The position numbers and the translations under genes were made by a program. A stretch of DNA of 64,000 bases from JABMRW01 sp964396965 (GTDB lineage Bacteria > Chloroflexota > Dehalococcoidia > Dehalococcoidales > BS750m-G39): NCBI GenBank assembly GCA_964396965.1, contig CAYNGD010000008.1:1-64000 (forward strand), given 5' to 3'. Below, piece by piece: positions 25,022-33,878 of the stretch. The notes beneath the pieces are model-generated. The model was not told the DNA's origin. It saw only the letters and a list, made by a program, of their open reading frames with translations, and did not search any database. Each line of letters starts with the position of its first letter. The stretch's first letter is position 1.

Positions 25022-26446
25022 ATGAAGGCAGCCGAACAGCCACCATTGGAAGAGAGGGTCTTTGATTTTATCCGGCAGCACCGCCTGCTACCGGCCGGCC
25101 GGAAGCTGGTGGTGGCGGTGTCGGGCGGGGCGGACTCGGTCTGCCTTTTGCATATACTGGCCAGCCTTAAAAAAAGGCTGAGGCTAAACCTGCATATCGC
25201 CCACCTCGATCACCAGCTGCGGGGGGCTGAGGCAAAAGCCGACGCCGAATATGTCGCCGATTTGGCCCGAAAGCTGGGCATCCCGGCCACCATAGAGCGG
25301 CGTGAGGTAAGGGGCTACCAGAAAGAGAAGCGCCTCTCGCTGGAAGAGGCTGCCCGCGAGGTGAGGTACCGCTTCCTGGCCGAGGTGGCCGGGGCTGCTG
25401 GAGCCAGAAGGGTGGCGGTGGGGCACACCCGCGACGATCATATCGAGACGATACTGATGCACCTCATCCGGGGGGCGGGCACCAGGGGGTTGCGGGGACT
25501 GCAGCCGGCCACCGAGTGGCCGGCAAAAGACGGAAAGTTAATCGTCATAAGGCCACTGCTGGAGGTAAGCCACCAGGAAACGGAGGACTACTGCCGCCAG
25601 CACCGTCTCGCCCCCCGCCTGGACGCCTCCAACCTCTCCCTGTCGCCGCTGCGTAACCGCATCCGCCGGCAGCTTCTACCCCTCCTCCAGGGCTATAACC
25701 CCGGAATTGCCGAGGCCCTGCTGCGTACCGGGCGCATCGCCGACGACGACATCGATTTCCTGGATAGAGAGACCGCCCGGCGGTGGCATAAAATCGCCCG
25801 GAAAGAGGGGGAAGCCGTTATCCTGGACAGGCTAAAGTTTGACCAACTGCCCCAAACATTAAAGCGCTACCTGCTCCGAAGCGGGGCGGAGAAGCTGCTG
25901 GGCAGCGCCAAGGACATTGAGATGAGGCACATCGAGGAGATGATGGCGCTGCTGGGCAGTCCGGCGGGGAAAAGGCTCAGCCTGCCCGGTGGTTTAAGCT
26001 TTATCACCGGCTACGATAGCTACATATTGACCACAGATTTGGCCGCATTATCCCCCCTCCCCGAGTTAGAAGGCGAGACTAAGCTCAATATCCCCGGCCA
26101 GACTAGGCTTTCCGGCTGGCGCGTAGAGGCGGCCATCACAGAGCCGCAAAAGGTGGCCGAGAAAGGCGACTTCACCGCCCACCTTGATTTTTCCAAGACC
26201 GGCGACAGGCTGACGGTGCGGGCACGCCGGCGGGGGGACAAATTTCAGCCGCTGGGCTTGCCTCAATCCAAGAAGCTGGGGGAGTTTATGATAGACGCCA
26301 GGATTCCCCAAACCTGGCGCAAAAATATACCCATCGTCGGCTCAACAGGGCAAATCGTCTGGGTAGTCGGCTGGCGCATCGACGAGCGGGTGAAGGTAAC
26401 CAAAAACACCGAGAGGGTTCTGCGTCTGGAATTCAAGCGGGACTAA
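25022..26446 (+). CDS. tilS: tRNA(Ile)-lysidine synthetase
   Basis: Modifies C34 of tRNA-Ile(CAU) to lysidine, changing both codon reading and charging. 474 residues: PP-loop VAVSGGADSVCLLH, AHLDHQLRG, VGHTRDDHIETILMHLIRGAG and the C-terminal TilS_C domain (GDKFQPLGLPQSKKLGEF). ATG at 25022, 10 bases after the previous gene, in the same operon. Confidence 0.96.
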   Translation: MKAAEQPPLEERVFDFIRQHRLLPAGRKLVVAVSGGADSVCLLHILASLKKRLRLNLHIAHLDHQLRGAEAKADAEYVADLARKLGIPATIERREVRGYQKEKRLSLEEAAREVRYRFLAEVAGAAGARRVAVGHTRDDHIETILMHLIRGAGTRGLRGLQPATEWPAKDGKLIVIRPLLEVSHQETEDYCRQHRLAPRLDASNLSLSPLRNRIRRQLLPLLQGYNPGIAEALLRTGRIADDDIDFLDRETARRWHKIARKEGEAVILDRLKFDQLPQTLKRYLLRSGAEKLLGSAKDIEMRHIEEMMALLGSPAGKRLSLPGGLSFITGYDSYILTTDLAALSPLPELEGETKLNIPGQTRLSGWRVEAAITEPQKVAEKGDFTAHLDFSKTGDRLTVRARRRGDKFQPLGLPQSKKLGEFMIDARIPQTWRKNIPIVGSTGQIVWVVGWRIDERVKVTKNTERVLRLEFKRD

Positions 26447-26467
26447 AACAGCCGGGGAAATAGCAAA

Positions 26468-27157
26468 ATGACCGAGGAAAAGGAACATACCGAACTAAAT
26501 ATAAAAAAGTGGGACTTGAGGGCGGAAACCTATGACGAAAGACGCTTCAACTATTTCCGCTTCATGCAAAAGAGACTGGTCTCTCTATTAGAGCCGAAGG
26601 AGAACCAGCATCTTCTTGACCTCGGTTGCGGCACCGGTTGGGCGGTACGCTACGCCGCCCGCCTGGTTAATGAACAGGGAGAATTCTACGGCATTGACAT
26701 TTCCCCCAAAATGATTGAGAAGGCAAGAACAAGCTCTGCCGATTATCAGAACGTCCATTTTTATCAGGCCAGTGCCGATCAGCTCCCTTTTGAGGATAAC
26801 TTCTTTGATTTCATTATCTGCTCTAATTCATTTCACCATTACTTCAGTCCCGACAGAGTATTGAGCGAGGCGTTCCGGGTTTTGAAGCCTGAGGGCAGAA
26901 TCTACATTATGGACCCCACTGCCGACGGACCCATTATGAAAATGATTGATAAATGGACTAAAAAGAAAGACCCCGCACATGTGAAATTGTATAGCACCAA
27001 AGAGTATCGCGAGCTCTTTGTCGGAGCCGGCCTAAACTATATTAGCAGCAAATTGATTACGCCGCCGCTGAAGATCCACATCGCCGAAAAACGGCAGCCT
27101 AAACTGGTTCCACCCCAGCAGACTCCCCCCAGCGAAGCCATAAAGCCCCGGCGGTGA
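26468..27157 (+). CDS. Class I SAM-dependent methyltransferase (UbiE/Methyltransf_11-like)
   Basis: 229 residues with a Rossmann methyltransferase core: motif I LDLGCGTGWAVRYAA, GIDISPKMIEKA, then DNFFDFIICSNSFHHY and FRVLKPEGRIYIMDP. The substrate cannot be inferred. Base composition is more AT-rich than the flanking tilS. It runs to 27157, so its last 59 bases overlap, tail to tail, the end of the membrane-protein gene on the other strand; the Pro/Arg-rich C-terminus lies in this overlap. Confidence 0.85.
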   Translation: MTEEKEHTELNIKKWDLRAETYDERRFNYFRFMQKRLVSLLEPKENQHLLDLGCGTGWAVRYAARLVNEQGEFYGIDISPKMIEKARTSSADYQNVHFYQASADQLPFEDNFFDFIICSNSFHHYFSPDRVLSEAFRVLKPEGRIYIMDPTADGPIMKMIDKWTKKKDPAHVKLYSTKEYRELFVGAGLNYISSKLITPPLKIHIAEKRQPKLVPPQQTPPSEAIKPRR

Positions 27158-27890
27158 CCACCACCGCTATCGCCGCCACCTCAATTTCCACGGTGACTAC
27201 GGTTAAATAGCCGGTATAAAGCAGAACCGCGCTGTAGTTCAGGAAGGCGTGCAGGACGGCGGCTATCAGGTAGAACTGCCATCCCCAGCCCTTGGCCAGA
27301 CCCCAGCCGGCTATTGCCGAAAAAGCGATATGGGCGGCTATGGTAAAGAACCTTTCCCAGAACGGGGCCAGCGCTATCAGCCCGCTGCTCTGCACTGTTG
27401 CCCAGCCCCAGCCCGAGATAAAGACATTATTATGCACCCACACCACCTCAAGGAGGCCCAGGCCGAGCCCGGCCACCGCCCCGAGGGCCAGCCCTAACCT
27501 GGGGGTAATCTTCCTGCCCTTGCGCCACCAGACGACGACCACCGGCACCAGCTTTGAGCCCTCCTGGACCAGGCCAGTGAGGAGTATCCCCGGTATGCCC
27601 ATGAACAGGATCAGGCTCTGGTAGGTCTGCATGCCAAAGCGACCAACCAGAAAGTTGCCGGTCAGCTGCTGGAGGGGAATCTGAATAAACGAAACCGCTA
27701 TCCAGCTCAGGATGGCGCTGCCAGCCAGGACCGCCCAGGCCCAGGGTTTCCAGAGGATAGGCGTCCAGTAGGCAGTAAACCAGACGGCGCCGAAGGCAAA
27801 AGCCAGACCGATGCTCAAAAGTGCCTGTTGCCACAGGAGGCCATGATAGACAAACCCGGAGAGGAAAAAGTTGACCATCAGTGTCAGCAT
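27099..27890 (-). CDS. Polytopic membrane protein, PrsW/YhfC-like putative intramembrane protease
   Basis: 263 residues with about seven or eight membrane helices. Motifs of the PrsW/YhfC group of glutamic intramembrane proteases are seen in order: QEGSK (E110, K113), GLLEVVW (E148), WERFFTIAAH (E179, H187) and LHAFLNY (H214, N218). The protease assignment is inference from this pattern. ATG at 27890 has a strong GGAGG, 13 bases after the stop of the NAD-salvage gene, so it closes that operon. It overlaps the methyltransferase gene by 59 bases. Confidence 0.7.
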   Translation of the reverse strand: MLTLMVNFFLSGFVYHGLLWQQALLSIGLAFAFGAVWFTAYWTPILWKPWAWAVLAGSAILSWIAVSFIQIPLQQLTGNFLVGRFGMQTYQSLILFMGIPGILLTGLVQEGSKLVPVVVVWWRKGRKITPRLGLALGAVAGLGLGLLEVVWVHNNVFISGWGWATVQSSGLIALAPFWERFFTIAAHIAFSAIAGWGLAKGWGWQFYLIAAVLHAFLNYSAVLLYTGYLTVVTVEIEVAAIAVVVTAGALWLRWGESAGVEPV

Positions 27891-27903
27891 GAGTCCCTCC
27901 TTT

Positions 27904-29433
27904 TCACTTTATCCGCTTGAGCCTAGGGTTGGGGGTAATGCCGGGAATCCGGCCCCGCTTGGCTATCGGCTTGCCGGCTACCTCATGCAGGTCAGCGGTG
28001 ATATCGATAGGCTTGGCCCCGGTGATATAGCTGCCGACGCCAAAACCGTCCACCGGCGCTCCCGCCTCGACGAACTGCCTGATTCTCTCCACGCTCACGC
28101 CGCCGCTGACGAAAATCTTGACCTTCTTGAAACCGGCCAGGTCGAGCCGCGCCCTGACCTCCTTGACCAGGGCCGGGGTAACCCGCCCCCGCTCGGAAGG
28201 GGTGTCCAGACGGACGCTGTCCAGCCTGTCGCCCAGCGCCTTAGCCACCAGCACCGACTCCTCGGCCTCGTCCTTGAAGGTATCCACCAGGGAAACGCGG
28301 GGGATACCCTTGGGCATATGCTTATCAAAGGCCAGGGTGGCCTTGACCGTGTCCCCGATGACCAGAATCAGGGCGTGGGGTATCGTCCCCGCCGGCTCGA
28401 TGCCGGCCAGCTTGGCCCCGGCCACGCTGGAGCAACCGGCGCAGCCGCCAACGATAGCCGAATAGTCCATTATACCGGCTATGGCCGGATAGACATGGCG
28501 GGCGCCGAAGCTGACCACGGGTATCCCCTGGGCGGCCTCGACGCACTCGCGGGCGGCGGTAGCCCAGGCGCTGCAGTGGGCCAGGATGCCGTCTATGGCC
28601 GTCTCGTAGAGGCTGTAGCTCTGGTAGGGGGCGGTGACGCGCAGCACCACATCCTTCTCACTGATGCTGTCACCGTCGGCCAGCGCCCAGACCTCACTTT
28701 TATCTTTAGGCAAAACCCGGGCTAGTAGCGCCTTGACCTCCTCCATGCCGCAGAGCACCCCGGCCCGGCTGGCGAAGAACTCCATTGTCGCCACCGGGTT
28801 AAGCCCCTCAGCGCGCAGCACCTCAAGGGTGCGGGAGAAATAGACATCGGCCGTCTCACCGGAGAGGACAGCTTCTGATGGCTCGAATTTAGCCTTCTTA
28901 GGCGGCTTAGCCGCCGGGCTGGTCAGCCTGGCCCCCAGCACCCTCTCCATATGCCCCAGGGCGAAGTGGTGGGCCGCCTCGTCGGAGGAGGCAACACTGT
29001 CAACCGGCACCTCCACCCTGTAGTCGCGGTTGCGGGCGTCGGAGACGGTGTGGCAGACGCAGATTTCGGTGCAGACACCGCAGACAATCAGCTTATCCGG
29101 CCCTAACTTTTTAAGCTTCTCCTCAAGGCTGGTACCAAAAAAGGCGCTGTAACGCCTCTTTGGGATTACTTCACCCTGGTATTTGGCCAGTTCGGGGATG
29201 ACCTCGGCCTCGGCGGTGCCCTCGATGCAGTGGGGAGGGAACTGCTGGAACTCCTCGTCATCAGGGGCGTGGTGGTCGCAGACGAAGAATACCTTAGAGC
29301 CCTTAGCCAGTTCCCTCTCCAGCAGGCGCTGGACATTAGGGATGATGTGCCGGGCCCTCTCCCCGCAGTAGAGGGGATATTCCTCCTCCATAAAGCCCCT
29401 GACCATATCTATCACCAGAACGGCGTTAGCCAT
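27904..29433 (-). CDS. Bifunctional nicotinamidase / nicotinate phosphoribosyltransferase (fusion)
   Basis: 509 residues joining two consecutive NAD-salvage enzymes. Residues 1-170 are a nicotinamidase-type isochorismatase domain: catalytic D9, K92 and C125 (in VCTEICVCHT), metal ligands around D53-H55, and FPPHCIEGT. A Pro/Lys-rich linker (about 172-185) leads to a nicotinate phosphoribosyltransferase domain (about 190-509) with ETADVYF, MEFFASRAGVLCG, VVSFGARHVYPA and VDGFGVGSYITG. Nicotinamide would be deamidated and the nicotinate coupled to PRPP in one polypeptide. ATG at 29433 follows a good GGAGG. It lies in the purine operon, which also uses PRPP. Confidence 0.9.
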   Translation of the reverse strand: MANAVLVIDMVRGFMEEEYPLYCGERARHIIPNVQRLLERELAKGSKVFFVCDHHAPDDEEFQQFPPHCIEGTAEAEVIPELAKYQGEVIPKRRYSAFFGTSLEEKLKKLGPDKLIVCGVCTEICVCHTVSDARNRDYRVEVPVDSVASSDEAAHHFALGHMERVLGARLTSPAAKPPKKAKFEPSEAVLSGETADVYFSRTLEVLRAEGLNPVATMEFFASRAGVLCGMEEVKALLARVLPKDKSEVWALADGDSISEKDVVLRVTAPYQSYSLYETAIDGILAHCSAWATAARECVEAAQGIPVVSFGARHVYPAIAGIMDYSAIVGGCAGCSSVAGAKLAGIEPAGTIPHALILVIGDTVKATLAFDKHMPKGIPRVSLVDTFKDEAEESVLVAKALGDRLDSVRLDTPSERGRVTPALVKEVRARLDLAGFKKVKIFVSGGVSVERIRQFVEAGAPVDGFGVGSYITGAKPIDITADLHEVAGKPIAKRGRIPGITPNPRLKRIK

Positions 29434-29450
29434 CGTTTTCCTCCTGGCCT

Positions 29451-29759
29451 CTACGGCTCCAGCATCTCCAGATATTTTATATAGTCTTTGAGAAGGGACG
29501 TTGTCTTATCAATATCCCTTTTATTGAGGGCATCCAGCGCCTCCTGCAAGACCTGGACCTCCGAGTCCAGGCAGGTCCTTATCTCGCAGAAAGTCCCGCA
29601 GCAGGGCTGGATGCCATCGGCGGCCCGCCAGAGCAGCGCCGACTTTATCTCCAGCATCTTCTCCAGCTCCGCCTTTGACTCGTCAAACCTAGCCTGGTCG
29701 GCCAGCTTGTCTATCAGCTTCTCCACCTGCTCTTTAGAGATTATTAACATCTTATCCAT
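29451..29759 (-). CDS. Small cysteine-containing helical protein, unknown function
   Basis: 102 residues, not recognised. It is predicted mostly helical and rich in Leu, Glu and Lys, with a central cysteine set PCCGTFCEIRTC that could bind metal. The position between purH (4 bases upstream) and the NAD-salvage fusion (17 bases downstream) indicates operon membership. Start ATG at 29759 has only a weak ribosome-binding site. Confidence 0.7.
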   Translation of the reverse strand: MDKMLIISKEQVEKLIDKLADQARFDESKAELEKMLEIKSALLWRAADGIQPCCGTFCEIRTCLDSEVQVLQEALDALNKRDIDKTTSLLKDYIKYLEMLEP

Positions 29760-29763
29760 CAGT

Positions 29764-31308
29764 CTAATGCCTGAAGTGCCTTTCGCCGGTAAAGACCATA
29801 GCGATGTTAGACTTATCAGCCGCCTTGATTGAGTCTTCGTCCCGAATCGAGCCGCCGGGCTGGACGATAGCGGTTACCCCGGCCTCAGCCGCCGCCTCGA
29901 CGACATCGGAGAAGGGGAACATGGCGTCCGAGGCCAGGACGCTGCCCTTGACCTTATCCCCGGCCTTGTTGATGGCTATCTGGGCGCTGATGATTCGGCT
30001 GGGCTGTCCCGCCCCCATCCCCAAAAGCGTCTTATCCTTGGCCAGCACGATGGCGTTGGACTTGATGTGCTTGACCGCCCTCCAGGCGAAGAGCAGGTCT
30101 CTGGTCTCCTCCGGCGTGGGCGGGCGTTTAGTCACCGTTTTCAGGTTGACCTTCGTCTCCGGCACCGAGTCAGATTTCTGGACGAGGAAGCCGCCCTTCA
30201 CCCGGCGGAAATCTAGGTAGCCCGCCGGCGCTTTACCATAGTCCGGCGGCAGGGGGGTTAGCAGAATTCTTAAGTCCTTCTTGCGCTGGAGCAGCTTTAA
30301 CGCCTCTTGCTCGTATCCCGGGGCGATGACTATCTCGTAGAAGACCGGCTTCATCGCTTCAGCCATGGCCAGCGTAATTGTCCGGTTTGAGGCGACAATG
30401 CCGCCGAAGGCGGCCACTGAGTCGCCACTGAAGGCGCGCCGGTAGGCCTCGGCGATATCGTCGTAGCTGGCCAGCCCGCAGGGGTTGGTATGCTTGACAA
30501 CGGCCACCGTGGGCGCGGCGAAGTCAGTCACCGCCCCCCAGGCGGCGTCGGCATCCAGAATATTGTTAAAGGAAAGCTCCTTGCCCCCCAGCTGCTCCGC
30601 CCAGGTGATGCCGGTGTCCACCGCCCCACCCACCGCCGGCTCGGCGTAGAAGGCGGCGGGCTGGTGGGGGTTCTCACCGTAGCGGAGGCCGTAGCGTTTC
30701 TTGAGGGCGATGGTCATATCCTCAGGGAAGCCCTCCATATCTTTCCTGAGATACCGGGCGATGGCGGTGTCATAGACCGCGGTGTGCTGGAAGGCCTTCT
30801 GCGCCAGCCTCTTGCGCTCAGGCATGTCAAGGCCTCCACCTTTTAGCTTTTCCAGTACCAGCGGATAATCGGCGGGGTCAACCACCACGATGACGCTGAG
30901 GAAGTTCTTGGCGGCCGCTCGGATCATGGTCGGCCCGCCGATGTCGATATTCTCCAGCGCCTCGTCGAGAGTAGCCCCCTCCTTGGCTACCGTCCGGACG
31001 AAGGGATAGAGGTTGACCGCCACCAGGTCGATCTCTTCGATTTTATGCTTTTTCAGCTCCTCCATGTGGGCGGCTATCTTGCGGTTGGCCAAGATGCCGC
31101 CGTGGACCACCGGGTGCAGCGTCTTCACCCGCCCGTCCAGAATCTCGGGAAAGCCGGTAATCTCGGAGATGCTCTTTACCGGAACTTTAGCTTCGGCCAG
31201 CGCCTTCTTGGTGCCGCCGGTGGAGAACACCTCAAAGCCGAGCTGGCTCAAGCCCCTGGCGAAATCGGCCACCCCTGTTTTATCCGAGACACTGACAATA
31301 GCTCGCAT
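29764..31308 (-). CDS. purH: Bifunctional AICAR transformylase / IMP cyclohydrolase
   Basis: Last two steps of IMP synthesis. 514 residues: the N-terminal MGS-like IMP cyclohydrolase domain has SVSDKTGVADFARGL and GRVKTLHPVVHGG; the C-terminal AICARFT domain has RYGENPHQPAAFY, VVKHTNPCG and SDAMFPFSDVVEAAAEAG. Start ATG at 31308 has AAGGAG six bases ahead; an in-frame ATG two codons earlier overlaps that ribosome-binding site and is less likely. It follows purM by about 12 bases. Confidence 0.96.
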   Translation of the reverse strand: MRAIVSVSDKTGVADFARGLSQLGFEVFSTGGTKKALAEAKVPVKSISEITGFPEILDGRVKTLHPVVHGGILANRKIAAHMEELKKHKIEEIDLVAVNLYPFVRTVAKEGATLDEALENIDIGGPTMIRAAAKNFLSVIVVVDPADYPLVLEKLKGGGLDMPERKRLAQKAFQHTAVYDTAIARYLRKDMEGFPEDMTIALKKRYGLRYGENPHQPAAFYAEPAVGGAVDTGITWAEQLGGKELSFNNILDADAAWGAVTDFAAPTVAVVKHTNPCGLASYDDIAEAYRRAFSGDSVAAFGGIVASNRTITLAMAEAMKPVFYEIVIAPGYEQEALKLLQRKKDLRILLTPLPPDYGKAPAGYLDFRRVKGGFLVQKSDSVPETKVNLKTVTKRPPTPEETRDLLFAWRAVKHIKSNAIVLAKDKTLLGMGAGQPSRIISAQIAINKAGDKVKGSVLASDAMFPFSDVVEAAAEAGVTAIVQPGGSIRDEDSIKAADKSNIAMVFTGERHFRH

Positions 31309-31320
31309 GACCATCTCCTT

Positions 31321-32328
31321 CTAGTTTATAACCACCCTCGCCTTTCCTTTCTGCTTTACCACCTCACCGATAACTTTGGCCTCGGGCAGTGCCCTAGTAA
31401 TACTGGCAACATCGCCCTTAGCACAGATTACAGCCATGCCGATGCCCATATTAAAGACTTTATACATTTCGTCACGGTCAACGTTGCCCCGCTTTTGAAT
31501 AAGCTCAAAAATTGGAGGTATCGACCAGCTTTGGCTGTCAAAGTTAGCCGCCAGGCCTTCGGGTAGGACGCGGGGAACATTACCAATGAGGCCGCCGCCG
31601 GTGATATGGGCCAATCCCTTAACAACCGAAAGCAGCGGCTTAAGCTGGCGGTAGTAGCTGCGGTGGGGCTCCAGAAGCGCCTCGCCCAGGGTGCGGCCCA
31701 GCTCTGGATAGTGTTTGTTCAACACCGCTCTGGTCTCGCCGAAAATCCTCCTGACCAGGGAGTAGCCGTTGGTGTGCAGCCCGCTTGAGGGCAGGCCGAT
31801 GATGGCATCGCCGGCGGCTATCTTCTTCCCCAAGATAATCCCGGACTTTTCCACCACCCCGATAATAAAGCCGACCAGGTCATAGTCCCCGCCGGAATAC
31901 AGGCCGGGCATCTCCGCCGTCTCGCCGCCGATGAGGGCGCAGCCGGCCTCAAGACAGGCAGAAGCCAGCCCTTTAGCAATCTCCTCTACCTGCTCCGGGT
32001 TCAGTTTGCCGGCGGCGATATAGTCCAGAAAGAAGAGAGGCTCGGCGCCGCAGCTGAGGATGTCGTTGACGCAGTGATTGACGATATCAATGCCGACGGT
32101 GTCATGCTTACCCAGCGCCGAGGCCAGCTTGAGCTTGGTGCCCACCCCGTCAACGCTGGAGACCAGAACCGGCTCTCTATAGCCCTTGAACTCAAAGAGC
32201 CCGCCGAAAAAGCCCACGCCGGAGAGGACCTCAGGGCGCTGGGTGGAGCGGGCCTGCCGGGCAATCAGCTCCTTGGCCCTGGCGGCAACCTCAATATCTA
32301 CCCCGCTGGCGGCATAGGTCTCTTTAAT
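31321..32328 (-). CDS. purM: Phosphoribosylformylglycinamidine cyclo-ligase (AIR synthetase), probable ATT start
   Basis: Fifth step of purine synthesis. The PurM fold is clear: YAASGVDIEVAARAKE, VSSVDGVGTKLKLA, GIDIVNHCVNDIL, GAEPLFFLDYIA, GGETAEMPG, GLPSSGLHTNGYSL and ITGGGLIGNVPR. The start is unusual. A perfect AGGAGG (32342-32337) lies 8 bases before an ATT at 32328, which gives the usual short N-terminus before GVDI. The only in-frame alternative, TTG at 32382, coincides with the -35 box of a predicted promoter and has no ribosome-binding site. If TTG is used, the gene runs to 32382 (353 residues). Confidence 0.9.
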   Translation of the reverse strand: MKETYAASGVDIEVAARAKELIARQARSTQRPEVLSGVGFFGGLFEFKGYREPVLVSSVDGVGTKLKLASALGKHDTVGIDIVNHCVNDILSCGAEPLFFLDYIAAGKLNPEQVEEIAKGLASACLEAGCALIGGETAEMPGLYSGGDYDLVGFIIGVVEKSGIILGKKIAAGDAIIGLPSSGLHTNGYSLVRRIFGETRAVLNKHYPELGRTLGEALLEPHRSYYRQLKPLLSVVKGLAHITGGGLIGNVPRVLPEGLAANFDSQSWSIPPIFELIQKRGNVDRDEMYKVFNMGIGMAVICAKGDVASITRALPEAKVIGEVVKQKGKARVVIN

Positions 32329-32352
32329 CGGCTTGCCCTCCTGATGGTGAAA

Positions 32353-32382
32353 ATAATAACACTTAAGCTGACCCGGACGCAA
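32353..32382 (-). promoter_or_regulatory. Predicted internal promoter in front of purM
   Basis: Minus strand: -35 TTGCGT (32382-32377), 18-base spacer, -10 TATTAT (32358-32353). It would start transcripts near 32346, just before the AGGAGG of purM. Confidence 0.5.
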
Positions 32383-32410
32383 TCACATAAGAAGAGCGGT
32401 GTGCTTAAGG

Positions 32411-33826
32411 CTACTTTATGCCAAAGCGGCTGTAATCGGCCGAGGGCTTGGACTCCAGCGCCAGCTTGTCCATCTCCAGCTGGACCGGAACCGGGTAATC
32501 GCCGGTGAAGCAGGCCAGACAGAAGACATCCCGGGGCAGGCCCACCGCCTTAATCAGCCCGTCGATGCTCAAGTAGCCCAGGGAGTCGGCACCGATAAAG
32601 TCCTTAACCTCGGGCACTGTCTTCCGGGCGGCAATAAGCTCCCAGCGGGTGGCCATGTCTACACCGAAGAAGCAGGGGAAGCGGATGGGCGGGGCACAGA
32701 TGCGTACGTGTACCTCTTTAGCCCCCGCTCTCCTCAAGAGCTCAACTATTTTGGGGGTGGTGGTGCCTCGGACAATGCTGTCGTCAATAACCACCAGGCG
32801 CTGGCCGCTCAGCAGCTGGGGGAGGGGGTTAAACTTCAGCTTAACGCCGAGGTCCCTGATGCGCTGGTCGGGCTCGATGAAGGTGCGGCCTACATAGCGG
32901 TTCTTGAGCAGGCCCTCGCAGAGCGGTATCCCCGAATAACGGGAGTAGCCAATAGCGGCGGCGGTCGCCGAATCAGGCACGCCCATAACCAGGTCGGCCT
33001 CAACCGGGTGCTCCTGGGCCAGAACCTCGCCCATCGCCTGCCGCGCCGGGTAGAGCAGGCGGCTGTTAATCACCGAATCGGGGCGGGCGAAGTAGATATA
33101 CTCAAAGATACAGATGGCTTTTCTCTCTATCTCCTCCCGCTCACTCTTGACCCCGTCCTTGGAGATAGAGACAATCTCGCCGGGCTCAATCTCCCTGATG
33201 AAACTGGCGCCGATATGGTCGAGGGCGCAGCTCTCCGAGGCGATAACCCAGCCGCCGTTGAGCTTACCCAGGCAGAGGGGGCGGACGCCGAAGGGGTCAC
33301 GAACGCCGTAAAGGGTGTCCTCGGTGAGCAGGGCCAGGGAGTAGGCCCCCTGGAGGCGGTGCATGGCGTAGCGTATCCGGTCCTCCCAGCGCTTCTCCGG
33401 CGAGGAGAGGATGAGGTTGGCGATAACCTCGGTATCGGTGGAGGTATTGAAGACATAGCCCTGGTCGGAGAGCTCCTGGTGAAGGTGCTCGGCGTTGACG
33501 ATGTTGCCGTTGTGGGCGATAGCGATAGAACTGGAGTCTCTGCCCACCAGAAGGGGCTGGGCGTTGGCCTTGCGGCTGGAGCCCCTGGTGGAGTAGCGGT
33601 TGTGACCGATGGCAAAATCACCGGTAAGCCGGCTTAATGAGGCCTCGTCAAACGCCTGGGAGACCAGTCCCATCCTGGCATCAACCTGGAGCCGATTACC
33701 GTCGCTGGTGGCGATGCCAGCGCTCTCCTGGCCGCGGTGCTGGAGGGCGAACAAAGCAAAAAAGGTAAGCCGAGCTACATCTTCGCCAGGGGCGTAAACA
33801 CCAAAAACGCCGCAACTTTCGTGCAA
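32411..33826 (-). CDS. purF: Amidophosphoribosyltransferase
   Basis: First committed step of purine synthesis from PRPP and glutamine. 471 residues. The N-terminal glutaminase nucleophile is Cys5 in MHESCGVFGVYA, so a four-residue propeptide must be removed. The PRPP loop is VVIDDSIVRGTT. Iron-sulfur-type cysteines are seen in RFPCFFGVDM and DVFCLACFTGD, as in the Bacillus-type enzyme. The start is TTG at 33826 with GAGG nine bases upstream. It leads the purF-purM-purH set. Confidence 0.96.
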   Translation of the reverse strand: MHESCGVFGVYAPGEDVARLTFFALFALQHRGQESAGIATSDGNRLQVDARMGLVSQAFDEASLSRLTGDFAIGHNRYSTRGSSRKANAQPLLVGRDSSSIAIAHNGNIVNAEHLHQELSDQGYVFNTSTDTEVIANLILSSPEKRWEDRIRYAMHRLQGAYSLALLTEDTLYGVRDPFGVRPLCLGKLNGGWVIASESCALDHIGASFIREIEPGEIVSISKDGVKSEREEIERKAICIFEYIYFARPDSVINSRLLYPARQAMGEVLAQEHPVEADLVMGVPDSATAAAIGYSRYSGIPLCEGLLKNRYVGRTFIEPDQRIRDLGVKLKFNPLPQLLSGQRLVVIDDSIVRGTTTPKIVELLRRAGAKEVHVRICAPPIRFPCFFGVDMATRWELIAARKTVPEVKDFIGADSLGYLSIDGLIKAVGLPRDVFCLACFTGDYPVPVQLEMDKLALESKPSADYSRFGIK

Positions 33827-33878
33827 CTCTGCCTGCCTCGCAATTTAATTATAACCTAGTCCCTGCCTGGAGGTCAAT

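Noticed and set aside
32399..33637. 412-codon open frame on the plus strand opposite purF
   Set aside because: It is antisense to a complete purF with all motifs, has no ribosome-binding site and no recognisable domain. Long antisense frames are expected in GC-rich genes.
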